64,000 nucleotides of DNA from Pseudomonas mosselii (GTDB taxonomy: Bacteria; Pseudomonadota; Gammaproteobacteria; Pseudomonadales; Pseudomonadaceae): the NCBI RefSeq assembly GCF_003205295.1, contig NZ_QJRP01000004.1:248001-312000 (forward strand), in the 5' to 3' direction. Each line of letters begins with the position of its first letter. The stretch's first letter is position 1. The position numbers were made by a program, and so were the translations under genes. Positions 1 to 8,104 of the stretch are shown here, piece by piece. The notes beneath the pieces were generated by a model. The model searched no databases. It was not told where the DNA came from and saw only the letters and a program-made list of their open reading frames with translations.

Positions 1-676
1 GGTAGTCGAGGCCGGCGTTCAGGTGCAGCACGCCAAAGCCCATGTCAGCGCCCAGGCCGAACACCGTGGCGATGATGCCGAAGCCGTCCACTGCATAGCC
101 GATCGGGCCGTTGATACGCTTGCCGATCAGCGGGTACAGCGCCGAGCGCAGGGCCAGCGGCAGGTTGTGCCGGTAGGCGAAGTAGGCCAGCGCCATGCCG
201 ACGAAGGCGAACACGCCCCAGCCGTGCAAGCCCCAGTGCAAGAACAGGATCTGCATCGCCTGGCGCCCGGCCTCGGCCGTGCCCGCCTCGCCCTGCGGCG
301 GCTGGAGCATATGGGTCAGCGGCTCGGAGACGCAGAAGAAGAACAGGGTGATGCTGATGCCGGCGGCGAACAGCATGCCGGCCCAGGACAGGTAGCTGAA
401 CTCGGGTTCGTCGTGGTCGGCGCCTAGCTTGATCTTGCCGTAGCCGGACAAGGCGGTGACCACCACGAAGACCAGGTACAGGGTCATGGCCAGCATGTAG
501 TACCAGCCGACGGTGTTGGCCGCCCAGTTCTGCGCCGCCAGCAACCAGTCGCCGGCGGCCTGGGGCTGGGCGATGACGATCAGGCCGAATAGGAGGATGA
601 AGCTTGCCGCGAAGTAGAACACGGGGGGGTTCATGCGGATCTTGCCGTGGGCAAGGTCGGGGGTCGGTGCACTCAT
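1..676 (-). CDS. betT: BCCT-family choline transporter BetT, N-terminal part (cut by window edge)
   Basis: Only the first 225 codons are in the window; the gene runs off the left edge. The start ATG at 676-674 is preceded by GAGGTG about 8 bases upstream. The product begins MSAPTPDLAHGKIRMNPPVF and continues with hydrophobic segments and motifs that resemble E. coli BetT: GWYYMLAMTLYLVFVVV, LSWAGMLFAAGIS, a conserved SEP, and SALYPLIGKRINGPIGYAVD. BCCT carriers of this type import choline, the glycine betaine precursor, using ion gradients at the inner membrane. The family is clear. The exact substrate (choline rather than betaine or carnitine) is inferred from the overall likeness to BetT. 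The C-terminal half, where BetT proteins carry an osmosensing tail, cannot be examined here. Confidence 0.85.
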   Translation of the reverse strand, partial: MSAPTPDLAHGKIRMNPPVFYFAASFILLFGLIVIAQPQAAGDWLLAAQNWAANTVGWYYMLAMTLYLVFVVVTALSGYGKIKLGADHDEPEFSYLSWAGMLFAAGISITLFFFCVSEPLTHMLQPPQGEAGTAEAGRQAMQILFLHWGLHGWGVFAFVGMALAYFAYRHNLPLALRSALYPLIGKRINGPIGYAVDGFGIIATVFGLGADMGFGVLHLNAGLDY

Positions 677-852
677 TGAACGGGCACCTCGTCGAAGGAC
701 GTGAGGCTCGGATTGAACGGGTTCAGCAAAGGCGATTCCTCCTTTTGAACACCGGCAATGGACCAGCGTTTTTCGTTGAACAAGCGTTCAAGTTAAACAT
801 GGATCGAGTTTCAATGCGACCCGATGACGCTGGACGGGGCATCGGCGGCGGA

Positions 853-943
853 CCCTTCGCGGGTAAACCCGCTCCCACAGGGTCGCGCTGTCAGTCAGTT
901 CAGCGCCGTACCTGTGGGAGCGGGTTTACCCGCGAAAAGGCCG
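853..943. repeat. REP element pair (GGGTAAACCCG type)
   Basis: Two inverted copies of the sequence CTTCGCGGGTAAACCCGCTC extended by CCACAGG lie head to head between betT and epsC, at about 853-882 and 910-940. Each copy has its own internal palindrome (CGGGTAAACCCG), and the pair could form a larger hairpin. This is the typical P. putida REP unit. Confidence 0.9.
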
Positions 944-951
944 GGGCAGGC

Positions 952-1884
952 TCAGCCCTTGTCCTGGCAATCCAACTGCAGGTTAGCCTGGGTAATATTG
1001 CTGTCAGCCGGCACGCTGCGAGTCAGCCAGACGTTGCCGCCGATGGTCGAGCCCTTGCCGATGGTGATCCGCCCGAGGATGGTAGCGCCCGCGTAGATGA
1101 CGACGTCGTCCTCGACGATCGGGTGGCGTGCCAGGCCCTTGTGCAGGGTGCCCGACTCGTCGCTGGGGAAGCGCTTGGCGCCCAGGGTCACGGCCTGGTA
1201 GATACGCACCCGCTCGCCGATGATCGCGGTCTCGCCGATCACCACGCCGGTGCCGTGGTCGATGAAGAAGCTCGGGCCGATCTGCGCGCCGGGGTGGATG
1301 TCGATGCCGGTGGCCGAGTGCGCCAGCTCCGAGCTGATCCGCGCCAGCAGCGGCAGGCCGGCCTGGTACAGGTGGTGGGCCAGGCGGTGGTGGATGATCG
1401 CCAGGATGCCCGGGTAGCACAGCAGCACCTCGTCGACGCTACGCGCCGCCGGGTCGCCGTGGAAGGCGGCGAGCACGTCGGTGTCCAGCAGCACGCGCAG
1501 GGCCGGCAGGGCTGCGGCGAAGTCCTGGATCAGGCGCAGGGCGTGGGCATCGACATCGACCACATCGGTCTTGCCATGGCGCGCCGCATAGCGCAGCTCA
1601 AGGCGGGCCTGGGCCAGCAGCGCGGTGAGCGCGGCGTCGAGGGTGTGGCCGACGTAGAAATCTTCGCTCTCTTCACGCAGGTCCACCGGGCCCAGGCGCA
1701 TGGGGAACAGCGCGCCGCACAGCTGCTCGAGAATCTGGTGCAGCGCCTCGCGCGATGGCAGCTCGCGCCCGCCCTGCTCGCCGCTGCTGCGGCCGTTGTT
1801 GCTGCGCCACTGCTCACGGGCGCTGCGCAGGCCACTGACGATGCCTTGCAGTTGCCAGTGCCCGGTTGATGGTTGTTCGCTCAC
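952..1884 (-). CDS. epsC: Serine O-acetyltransferase, EpsC family
   Basis: The 310-residue product should transfer acetyl from acetyl-CoA to L-serine, giving O-acetylserine, the acceptor for sulfide in cysteine synthesis. The C-terminal half is a left-handed parallel beta-helix of hexapeptide repeats (IHPGAQIGPSFFIDHGTGVV, then IGETAIIG and TLGAKRF) with the catalytic-type His-Gly pattern of serine acetyltransferases; the N-terminal half is helical. The start is GTG at 1884, chosen because AGGAG lies about 8 bases upstream. A longer open frame upstream to 1959 begins inside a REP element and has REP-encoded residues (MGAGLPAKG), so it is rejected. The protein is longer than classical CysE (about 270 residues), as is usual for the EpsC branch. 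It is divergent from the cystine transporter operon starting at 2231, which fits a cysteine-related neighbourhood. Confidence 0.9.
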   Translation of the reverse strand: MSEQPSTGHWQLQGIVSGLRSAREQWRSNNGRSSGEQGGRELPSREALHQILEQLCGALFPMRLGPVDLREESEDFYVGHTLDAALTALLAQARLELRYAARHGKTDVVDVDAHALRLIQDFAAALPALRVLLDTDVLAAFHGDPAARSVDEVLLCYPGILAIIHHRLAHHLYQAGLPLLARISSELAHSATGIDIHPGAQIGPSFFIDHGTGVVIGETAIIGERVRIYQAVTLGAKRFPSDESGTLHKGLARHPIVEDDVVIYAGATILGRITIGKGSTIGGNVWLTRSVPADSNITQANLQLDCQDKG

Positions 1885-2230
1885 GGTGTTTCTCCTGCCG
1901 GATAGGCCAACTGTTTTTATCGCCGGGTAGGGCCCCTTCGCGGGTAAACCCGCTCCCACAGGGACCGTATTGCCCTTGAGGCTTGCGCTGTACCTGTGGG
2001 AGCGGGTTTACCCGCGAAGAGGCCAGCATTGGATGGATGCGATCAACGATACGTCAAATCTGCCTCTTGGAAAAAACAACGCTTTATTCCATCCTGAGCT
2101 AAGTCGGGCATAAGCGACTGCGAAATGCAGAAACGGGAATAACAACCTGATTTTTTATTATTTCCCGACCTATGAAGCCCACCTCTATAGTCGCCACCTC
2201 ACTACTTCCACAACAAGCGCGGGGCCTGCC
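1885..2230. other. Divergent epsC / tcyJ intergenic region
   Basis: These 346 bases hold a REP pair (1931-2025) and then an AT-rich stretch from about 2040 to 2200 in front of tcyJ. A TATAGT at 2186-2191 is a possible -10 box for tcyJ, but its -35 partner is weak. I see no clear CysB-type site by eye, because the consensus is too loose to call. Confidence 0.5.
1931..2025. repeat. REP element pair (GGGTAAACCCG type)
   Basis: Two inverted REP copies, at about 1931-1963 and 1992-2023, have the same core as the pair at 853-943. Together with that pair they flank epsC on both sides. Confidence 0.9.
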
Positions 2231-3025
2231 ATGACCAAATTCGCCAAACCCCTTCTCAACGCCAGCCTGGCGCTCCTGCTCGGCGCCGGCCTGCTCGGAC
2301 AGGCCTTCGCCGGCGAGCAGTTGGAGACCATCCAGGAGAAGGGCGTGATCAACGTCGGCCTGGAAGGCACCTACCCACCGTTCAGCTTCCAGGACGAGAA
2401 CGGCAAGCTGACCGGCTTCGAAGTCGAGCTGTCCGAACTGCTGGCCAAGGAGCTGGGGGTCAAGGCCAAGGTCCAGCCGACCAAGTGGGACGGTATCCTC
2501 GCCGCCCTGGAATCGAAGCGCCTGGACGTGGTGATCAACCAGGTGACCATCTCCGAAGAGCGCAAGAAGAAGTATGACTTCTCCGAGCCCTACACCATCT
2601 CCGGCATCCAGGCACTGGTCCTGAAGAAGAAGGCCGAGCAGCTGAACATCAAGACCGCGCAAGACCTGGCAGGCAAGAAAGTCGGCGTGGGCCTGGGCAC
2701 CAACTACGAGCAATGGGTCAAGCAGGATGTACCAAAAGCCGAAGTGCGCACCTATGAAGACGATCCGACCAAGTTCGCCGACCTGCGCAACGGCCGCATC
2801 GACGCCATCCTGATCGACCGCCTGGCCGCGCTGGAATACGCGCAGAAAGCCAAGGACACCGAACTTGCCGGCACCCCGTTCTCGCGCCTTGAAAGTGGCG
2901 TGGCCCTGCGCAAGGGCGAGCCTGAACTGCTCGCAGCGCTGAACAAGGCCATCGACAAGCTCAAGGCCGACGGCACGCTGGCCAAGCTGTCCGAGAAATA
3001 CTTTGGTGCCGATGTCACCAAATGA
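2231..3025 (+). CDS. tcyJ: Cystine/amino-acid ABC transporter substrate-binding protein
   Basis: This is a 264-residue periplasmic binding protein of the SBP_bac_3 family. A signal peptide (about residues 1-27, ending in QAFA) precedes the mature protein. The family signature appears near residue 40 as VGLEGTYPPFSF, followed by GFEVELSELLA and WDGILAALESKRLDVVINQV. The overall pattern is closest to E. coli TcyJ (FliY), the L-cystine-binding protein. It is the first gene of a three-gene operon; its TGA overlaps the permease ATG by four bases. Cystine as substrate is inferred from family likeness and from divergent epsC; another polar amino acid remains possible. Confidence 0.85.
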   Translation: MTKFAKPLLNASLALLLGAGLLGQAFAGEQLETIQEKGVINVGLEGTYPPFSFQDENGKLTGFEVELSELLAKELGVKAKVQPTKWDGILAALESKRLDVVINQVTISEERKKKYDFSEPYTISGIQALVLKKKAEQLNIKTAQDLAGKKVGVGLGTNYEQWVKQDVPKAEVRTYEDDPTKFADLRNGRIDAILIDRLAALEYAQKAKDTELAGTPFSRLESGVALRKGEPELLAALNKAIDKLKADGTLAKLSEKYFGADVTK

Positions 3026-3690
3026 TCGCTGAAAGCCTGCAACTCGTTGTCGATTCCGCGCCCTTCCTGCTCAAGGGCGCGGGCTATACCGTGCTGCTCA
3101 GTGTCGGCGGCATGTTCTTCGGCCTGGTGCTGGGCTTCGCCCTGGCGCTGATGCGCCTGTCGAAGATCCTGCCGCTGGACTGGATCGCCCGCATCTACGT
3201 GTCGTTCTTCCGCGGCACGCCGCTGCTGGTGCAGCTGTTCGTGATCTATTTCGGCCTGCCGCAGATCGGCATCGAGCTCGACCCGATCCCGGCGTCGCTG
3301 ATCGGCCTGTCGCTGAACATGGCGGCGTACATCTGCGAGATCCTCCGCGCGGCGATCTCCTCGATCGACCGTGGCCAGTGGGAAGCGGCGGCCAGCATCG
3401 GCATGACCCGCACCCAGGCCATGCGCCGGGCGATCCTGCCGCAGGCCCTGCGCACCGCCCTGCCGCCACTGGGCAACAGCTTCATCTCGCTGGTCAAGGA
3501 CACCGCCCTGGCGGCGACCATCCAGGTGCCCGAGCTGTTCCGCCAGGCACAGCTGATCACCGCCCGGACCTTCGAGGTCTTTACCATGTACCTGGCTGTC
3601 GCGGTGGTCTACTGGATCCTCTGCAGCATCCTGGCGCACTTCCAGAACCGCATGGAAGCGCGGGTCAACCAGCACGACCAGGAGCACTGA
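3022..3690 (+). CDS. tcyL: Cystine/amino-acid ABC transporter permease
   Basis: This 222-residue integral membrane protein belongs to the HisMQ-type amino-acid permeases. It shows an N-terminal hydrophobic segment (about residues 18-45), the FFRGTPLLVQLFVIYF motif, and the EAA loop (WEAAASIGMTRTQAMRRAIL) that docks on the ATPase. Translation is probably coupled to tcyJ through an ATGA overlap. A single permease gene suggests a homodimer in the membrane, as in the E. coli TcyJLN system. Confidence 0.87.
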   Translation: MIAESLQLVVDSAPFLLKGAGYTVLLSVGGMFFGLVLGFALALMRLSKILPLDWIARIYVSFFRGTPLLVQLFVIYFGLPQIGIELDPIPASLIGLSLNMAAYICEILRAAISSIDRGQWEAAASIGMTRTQAMRRAILPQALRTALPPLGNSFISLVKDTALAATIQVPELFRQAQLITARTFEVFTMYLAVAVVYWILCSILAHFQNRMEARVNQHDQEH

Positions 3691-3691
3691 G

Positions 3692-4453
3692 ATGATCGTA
3701 GTACAAGGCCTGACCAAGCAGTTCAAGGGCCATACCGTGCTCAACGGCATCGACCTGACCGTACAGCCCGGCGAGGTGGTGGCCATCATCGGCCCCAGCG
3801 GCTCGGGCAAGACCACCTTCCTGCGTTGCCTGAACCTGCTGGAAACCCCCGATGCCGGGCGCATCCAGATCGGCGACATCAGCATCGACGCCAATCGCCC
3901 GTTGGGCGGCCAGCAAGGTGCGATCCGCCGCCTGCGCCAGCAGGCCGGTTTCGTGTTCCAGAACTTCAACCTGTTCCCCCACCGCACCGCCCTGGAGAAC
4001 GTCATCGAAGGGCCGGTGATCGTCAAGAAGACGCCCCGCGACAAGGCCATCGAGCTGGCCAGGCGCCTGCTGGCCAAGGTCGGCCTGGCGGGCAAGGAAG
4101 ACGCCTACCCGCGTCGCCTGTCCGGCGGCCAGCAGCAGCGGGTGGCCATCGCCCGCGCCCTGGCCATGGAACCTGAGGTGATCCTGTTCGACGAACCCAC
4201 CTCGGCGCTCGACCCGGAGCTGGTGGGCGAGGTGCTGGAGACCATCCGCGGCCTGGCCGAGGAAAAGCGCACCATGATCATCGTCACCCACGAAATGAGC
4301 TTCGCCCGCGATGTCGCCAACCGGGTGATCTTCTTCGACAAGGGTGTGATCGTCGAGCAGGGCGAGGCCAAGGCACTGTTCGCCAACCCGAAGCAAGAGC
4401 GCACCCGCCAGTTCCTGCGCAAGTTCCTCGGTACCGCCGCCGGCCAGGAATGA
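3692..4453 (+). CDS. tcyN: Cystine/amino-acid ABC transporter ATP-binding protein
   Basis: This 253-residue ABC ATPase has Walker A GPSGSGKTT (near residue 35), Q-loop FVFQNFNLFPHRT, signature LSGGQQQRVAIARAL and Walker B VILFDEPTSALDPE, followed by the H-loop histidine in IIVTHEMSFA. It belongs to the polar amino-acid subgroup. It follows the permease directly: the permease TGA ends at 3690, the ATG is at 3692 and AGGAG lies just upstream. It completes the three-component importer, and its stop codon lies inside a palindrome shared with convergent chaC. Confidence 0.88.
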   Translation: MIVVQGLTKQFKGHTVLNGIDLTVQPGEVVAIIGPSGSGKTTFLRCLNLLETPDAGRIQIGDISIDANRPLGGQQGAIRRLRQQAGFVFQNFNLFPHRTALENVIEGPVIVKKTPRDKAIELARRLLAKVGLAGKEDAYPRRLSGGQQQRVAIARALAMEPEVILFDEPTSALDPELVGEVLETIRGLAEEKRTMIIVTHEMSFARDVANRVIFFDKGVIVEQGEAKALFANPKQERTRQFLRKFLGTAAGQE

Positions 4454-4472
4454 GCCCGATGCGCGGGGCTCA
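4451..4472. terminator. Palindrome spanning both stop codons of tcyN and chaC
   Basis: TGAGCCC at 4451-4457 pairs with GGGCTCA at 4466-4472. The left arm begins with the tcyN TGA and the right arm ends with the reverse-strand TGA of chaC. There is no T-tract on either side, so it may slow or end transcription in both directions, but it is not a canonical intrinsic terminator. Confidence 0.35.
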
Positions 4473-5120
4473 CACCTCGCGCAGGTTGTGACAACGCCTG
4501 AAGCGGGCTTCCAGGTTGCGATCGGGCATCTGGTGGCTGCGCAGGGCGTTGAGGGTCTGCTCCACGTAATCGCGCGTGGTGCCGTAGCGCCCCTTGGCGC
4601 TGGCGAGGATCTGGCTGAGCAGGGTGTCCGGGAGGTTGCCCGCGTAGCATGGCAAGTGCCGTTCCAGCACAAAACCCAGGGCCTGGACCTTGCTGCCGTC
4701 GCCCAGACGGCAGCTGAGCCAGTGCGGGCGATAGGCCGGAAACGGCATTTCGCGCATCCACAGGGCCATCAGCGAATCGTCAAGGTTGCTTTCATCCAGA
4801 CGGTAGGCGAAACCGCTGCAGGAGCCCCCACGGTCCAGGCCGAACACCAGGCCCGGACATTCCGGAGTGCCGCGGTGCTCGTGGGACCACAGGTACAGGC
4901 CGCGATGGTAGCCATGCACTCGCGCCCGCTGGCGCTCGACCGAGTTGCATTCGGGGCGCCAGATCAGCGAGCCGTAGGCAAATAGCCAGACCGGGCCACC
5001 TTCGTGCTGGGACATGGTTTCCTGCATCGAGTGCTGCAGTTGTTCACGGGTCAACTGTTGTCCGAAGTCGAGCGACGGCGGATAGGCTATTTGCCAGGAT
5101 GAACTTTCAAGTGTCGACAT
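4470..5120 (-). CDS. chaC: ChaC-family gamma-glutamylcyclotransferase
   Basis: The 216-residue product matches the ChaC-like family, which cleaves the gamma-glutamyl bond of glutathione to give 5-oxoproline and Cys-Gly in the cytoplasm. The substrate-loop motif VWLFAYGSLIWRPE is at about residues 44-57. A later ALWMREM segment holds the likely catalytic glutamate, and FVLERHLPCYAGNLP is also typical of the family. The start ATG at 5120 gives a full-length protein. It converges with the cystine importer with only 16 bases between coding regions. A role in recycling glutathione cysteine is inferred from the family and the neighbourhood. Confidence 0.85.
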   Translation of the reverse strand: MSTLESSSWQIAYPPSLDFGQQLTREQLQHSMQETMSQHEGGPVWLFAYGSLIWRPECNSVERQRARVHGYHRGLYLWSHEHRGTPECPGLVFGLDRGGSCSGFAYRLDESNLDDSLMALWMREMPFPAYRPHWLSCRLGDGSKVQALGFVLERHLPCYAGNLPDTLLSQILASAKGRYGTTRDYVEQTLNALRSHQMPDRNLEARFRRCHNLREV

Positions 5121-5192
5121 GAGCTGCCGCCATTATTTCCTGTGAACTACAAAGTTGCGTATTCCACTGCTATTGATGCAGAGCCTGACCTA

Positions 5193-5268
5193 CGCCTTCG
5201 CGGGTAAACCCGCTCCCACAGGAGGTGTTCAGGGCTTGTGGGAGCGGGTTTACCCGCGAAGGCCCTGG
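5193..5268. repeat. REP element pair (GGGTAAACCCG type)
   Basis: Two inverted copies of CTTCGCGGGTAAACCCGCTC plus CCACAGG lie upstream of chaC, separated by about 15 bases. Confidence 0.9.
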
Positions 5269-5424
5269 CGCTTAACGTAAGGGATAAGACACTTGCGACT
5301 CAAGCCGGAAGACACAATTTCATTCAACCTTCCGCTGAACGGAAACTAATAATCCGAGTATAGCGAAACTTGTTACCCGCACCGGCAACAATCTCCACCA
5401 TATAATCAAATGGAAAATACTTGG

Positions 5425-5457
5425 TTATTAAACCCGGCACGCCCTTGCAGCGTGCCG
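5425..5457 (-). terminator. Intrinsic terminator downstream of the ubiD-reductase operon
   Basis: On the minus strand CGGCACGC (5457-5450) and GCGTGCCG (5442-5435) form an 8-bp stem with a 7-base loop, followed by GGTTTAATAA. It sits a few bases past the stop of the reductase gene. Confidence 0.6.
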
Positions 5458-5464
5458 TGTTGTT

Positions 5465-6433
5465 TCAACCCCGCGGCGCGTAGGCGAACACGTCGGCACG
5501 CATGCGGTGGGCATCCATGCCGGCCTCCACCAACGCATCAAGAGTGGCATAGACCATGTTCGGCGAGCCGCTGGCATAGACGTGCACCTGGTTCAGGTCG
5601 CCGATGTCCTCGCACACCGCCTCGTGCAACAGCCCGCAGCGCCCTTCCCAGCCACACAGGTCGCTGACCACCTTGTGCAGGAACAGGTTGGGCAGGCGCT
5701 CCCACTCGTCCCAGTGCTCGATCTCGTAGAAGTCCTCGGGCCGGCGCACGCCCCAGTACAGGTGCACCGGGTGCTTGAAGCCCCGGGCGCGGCAGTGCTC
5801 GACCAGGCTGTGCATCTGCCCCATGCCGGTACCGGCAGCGATCAGCACCAGCGGGCCGTCGGGCAGCTCCGCCAGGTGGGCGTCGCCGAACGGCAATTCG
5901 ATGCGTGCCAGGCCACTGCGCTGCAACTGCTCGATCAACTGCACGGCGCTGCTTTCCCGGGCCAGCACATGCAGCTCCAGGTCACGGCCACCGTGAGGCG
6001 CCGAGGCGAGGGAGAAGGCCGCCTTGTCCATGCCCTCGCGCTCGATCATCAGGTACTGCCCAGCGTGGTAGCGCGGCGGCTTGCCGGCAGGCGCGCGCAG
6101 GCGCACGCGCCAGACGTCGCCACCCACCTCGACGCATTCGCTCACGGTACAGGCCAGCTTGCGCACCGGCAGCTCGCCCAGGGCCAGCACACCATCCCAC
6201 AGCAACACGCAGTCCTCCAGCGGCTCGGCGATACAGGTGAACAGTTCACCGTGATCGCGGACTTGGCCTTCCTGGCGAACACTGCCTTCCACCAGCAGCG
6301 CGGCACACACATGGCAGTTGCCGTTGCGGCAGCTGCTTGGGCAGTCGTAGCCCAGGCGCCGCGCGGCATCCAGAATCCTTTCACCCGGTTCGACCGCCAG
6401 TACCGCCCCGGAAGGCTGCAAGGTTACCTGCAT
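5465..6433 (-). CDS. 2Fe-2S ferredoxin / FAD / NAD(P)H oxidoreductase
   Basis: The 322-residue product has three parts in order. First is a plant-type 2Fe-2S ferredoxin domain (cysteines in CPSSCRNGNCHVC near residue 31 and a fourth in FTCIAEP near 67). Then comes an FAD-binding barrel (YHAGQYLMIE, FSLASAP), then an NAD-binding domain (LIAAGTGMGQMHSL, YWGVRRPEDFY). Pseudomonas homologues are usually labelled CDP-6-deoxy-3,4-glucoseen reductase, but no deoxysugar genes are nearby. The start ATG at 6433 overlaps the ubiD stop (TGATG), so translation is probably coupled. A redox partner for flavin supply or recycling next to UbiD is plausible but is inference. Confidence 0.8.
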   Translation of the reverse strand: MQVTLQPSGAVLAVEPGERILDAARRLGYDCPSSCRNGNCHVCAALLVEGSVRQEGQVRDHGELFTCIAEPLEDCVLLWDGVLALGELPVRKLACTVSECVEVGGDVWRVRLRAPAGKPPRYHAGQYLMIEREGMDKAAFSLASAPHGGRDLELHVLARESSAVQLIEQLQRSGLARIELPFGDAHLAELPDGPLVLIAAGTGMGQMHSLVEHCRARGFKHPVHLYWGVRRPEDFYEIEHWDEWERLPNLFLHKVVSDLCGWEGRCGLLHEAVCEDIGDLNQVHVYASGSPNMVYATLDALVEAGMDAHRMRADVFAYAPRG

Positions 6434-7899
6434 CAATCTATTCCCAACTGGTCCCACAGCTCATCGATACGGCGGGTGACGGCCTCGTCCTTGACGATGA
6501 CCCGGCCCCATTCGCGTGTAGTCTCGCCCGGCCACTTGTGAGTGGCGTCCAGGCCCATTTTCGACCCCAGGCCCGACACCGGCGACGCGAAGTCCAGGTA
6601 GTCGATCGGGGTGTTGTCGATCATCACCGTATCACGCTTGGGGTCCATGCGCGTGGTGATGGCCCAGATCACATCGTTCCAGTCGCGGGCGTTGATATCG
6701 TCGTCGGTGACGATAACGAACTTGGTGTACATGAACTGTCGCAGGAACGACCACACACCCAGCATGACGCGCTTGGCGTGGCCTGGATACTGCTTCTTCA
6801 TGGTCACCACCGCCATGCGGTACGAGCAGCCTTCCGGCGGCAGGTAGAAGTCGGTGATCTCGGGGAACTGCTTCTGCAGAATCGGCACGAACACTTCGTT
6901 CAGCGCCACGCCGAGGATCGCCGGCTCATCCGGCGGCCGGCCGGTGTAAGTGCTGTGGTAGATCGGTTTCTGCCGGTGGGTGATGCGCTCGACGGTGAAC
7001 ACCGGGAAGCTGTCCACTTCGTTGTAGTAACCGGTGTGGTCGCCGTAGGGGCCTTCCGGGGCCATCTCGCCGGGGTGGATCACGCCTTCGAGGATGATTT
7101 CCGCGGTGGCCGGCACCTGCAGGTCGTTGCCACGGCATTTGACCAGTTCGGTACGGTTGCCGCGCAACAGGCCGGCAAAGGCATATTCGGAAAGGGTATC
7201 GGGGACCGGGGTCACGGCGCCGAGGATGGTCGCCGGGTCCGCGCCCAGGGCCACGGCCACGGGGAACGGCTGACCCGGGTGCTTCTCGCACCATTCGCGG
7301 TAGTCCAGCGCGCCGCCACGGTGGCTCAGCCAGCGCATGATCACCTTGTTGCGACCGATCACCTGCTGGCGGTAGATACCCAGGTTCTGGCGGTCCTTGT
7401 TCGGCCCGCGGGTGACCGTCAGGCCCCAGGTGATCAGCGGCGCCACATCGCCCGGCCAGCAGTGCTGGATCGGCAACTGGCCCAGGTCGACGTCGTCGCC
7501 TTCGACCACGATTTCCTGGCACACCGCTTCCTTCACCACTTTCGGCGCCATGGACACGACCTTCTTGAAGATCGGCAGTTTCGACCAGGCGTCCTTCAGG
7601 CCCTTCGGCGGCTCGGGCTCCTTGAGGAACGCCAGCAACTTGCCGATTTCACGCAGTTCCTCGGTCGATTCGGCGCCCATGCCCATGGCCACGCGCTCGG
7701 GGGTGCCGAACAGGTTGCCTAGCACCGGGATGTCGAAGCCGGTGGGCTTTTCGAACAGCAACGCCGGGCCCTTGGCGCGCAGGGTGCGGTCGCAGACTTC
7801 GGTCATTTCCAGTACAGGGGAGATGGGAACCTGGATGCGCTTGAGTTCACCGCGCTGTTCCAGGCCACGGATGAAGTCGCGCAGATCGCGATACTGCAT
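6433..7899 (-). CDS. ubiD: UbiD-family 4-hydroxy-3-polyprenylbenzoate decarboxylase
   Basis: This 488-residue protein is full length for UbiD, which removes the ring carboxylate of 3-polyprenyl-4-hydroxybenzoate in ubiquinone synthesis using prenylated FMN made by UbiX. The sequence starts [20 protein letters not shown]. It contains family segments KNR-like [39 protein letters not shown] and the glutamate-rich [18 protein letters not shown] that forms the active site. It is first of two overlapping genes, upstream of the reductase, and is separated from rho by a REP pair. Confidence 0.95.
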   Translation of the reverse strand: MQYRDLRDFIRGLEQRGELKRIQVPISPVLEMTEVCDRTLRAKGPALLFEKPTGFDIPVLGNLFGTPERVAMGMGAESTEELREIGKLLAFLKEPEPPKGLKDAWSKLPIFKKVVSMAPKVVKEAVCQEIVVEGDDVDLGQLPIQHCWPGDVAPLITWGLTVTRGPNKDRQNLGIYRQQVIGRNKVIMRWLSHRGGALDYREWCEKHPGQPFPVAVALGADPATILGAVTPVPDTLSEYAFAGLLRGNRTELVKCRGNDLQVPATAEIILEGVIHPGEMAPEGPYGDHTGYYNEVDSFPVFTVERITHRQKPIYHSTYTGRPPDEPAILGVALNEVFVPILQKQFPEITDFYLPPEGCSYRMAVVTMKKQYPGHAKRVMLGVWSFLRQFMYTKFVIVTDDDINARDWNDVIWAITTRMDPKRDTVMIDNTPIDYLDFASPVSGLGSKMGLDATHKWPGETTREWGRVIVKDEAVTRRIDELWDQLGID

Positions 7900-7978
7900 G
7901 CAAGGGCCTCGTGTTGGGCGTATCGGTCGGGGTGCAGAGTGTAGCGTTGTTCACGCCTTGTTTGGGGGCAAAAATAAA

Positions 7979-8086
7979 CTGGGGCCGCTTCGCGCCCCAT
8001 CGCGACACAAGGCCGCTCCTACAGGGGAATGAGTAATCCTGTAGGAGCGGCCTTGTGTCGCGATGGGCTGCGGAGCAGCCCCAATC
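7979..8086. repeat. REP element pair (GGCCTTGTGTCGCG type)
   Basis: An inverted pair of the second REP subtype (ACAAGGCCGCTCCTACAGG and complement), each arm extended by a GC-rich hairpin (GGGGCCGCTTCGCGCCCC and GGGCTGCGGAGCAGCCC). It lies between rho and ubiD, just past the rho stop. Confidence 0.9.
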
Positions 8087-8104
8087 AATTCCAGCCTTAA
8101 ATGC

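Larger units (their letters stand above)
5121..5464. other. Intergenic region between chaC and the reductase gene
   Basis: These 344 bases hold a REP pair (5193-5268), an AT-rich stretch (about 5280-5435) that should include the chaC promoter, and a terminator hairpin for the minus-strand genes on the right (5425-5457). I see no further coding sequence; a frame beginning at 5410 is short and runs antisense into the reductase gene. Confidence 0.55.

Noticed and set aside
853..943. REP pairs as insertion sequences or transcription terminators
   Set aside because: They encode nothing and have no T-tract or target-site duplication. They are better described as REP elements, though some may affect transcript ends.
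604..1869. Plus-strand frame of 421 codons across betT start and epsC
   Set aside because: It runs antisense to epsC, crosses a REP pair and has no family likeness.
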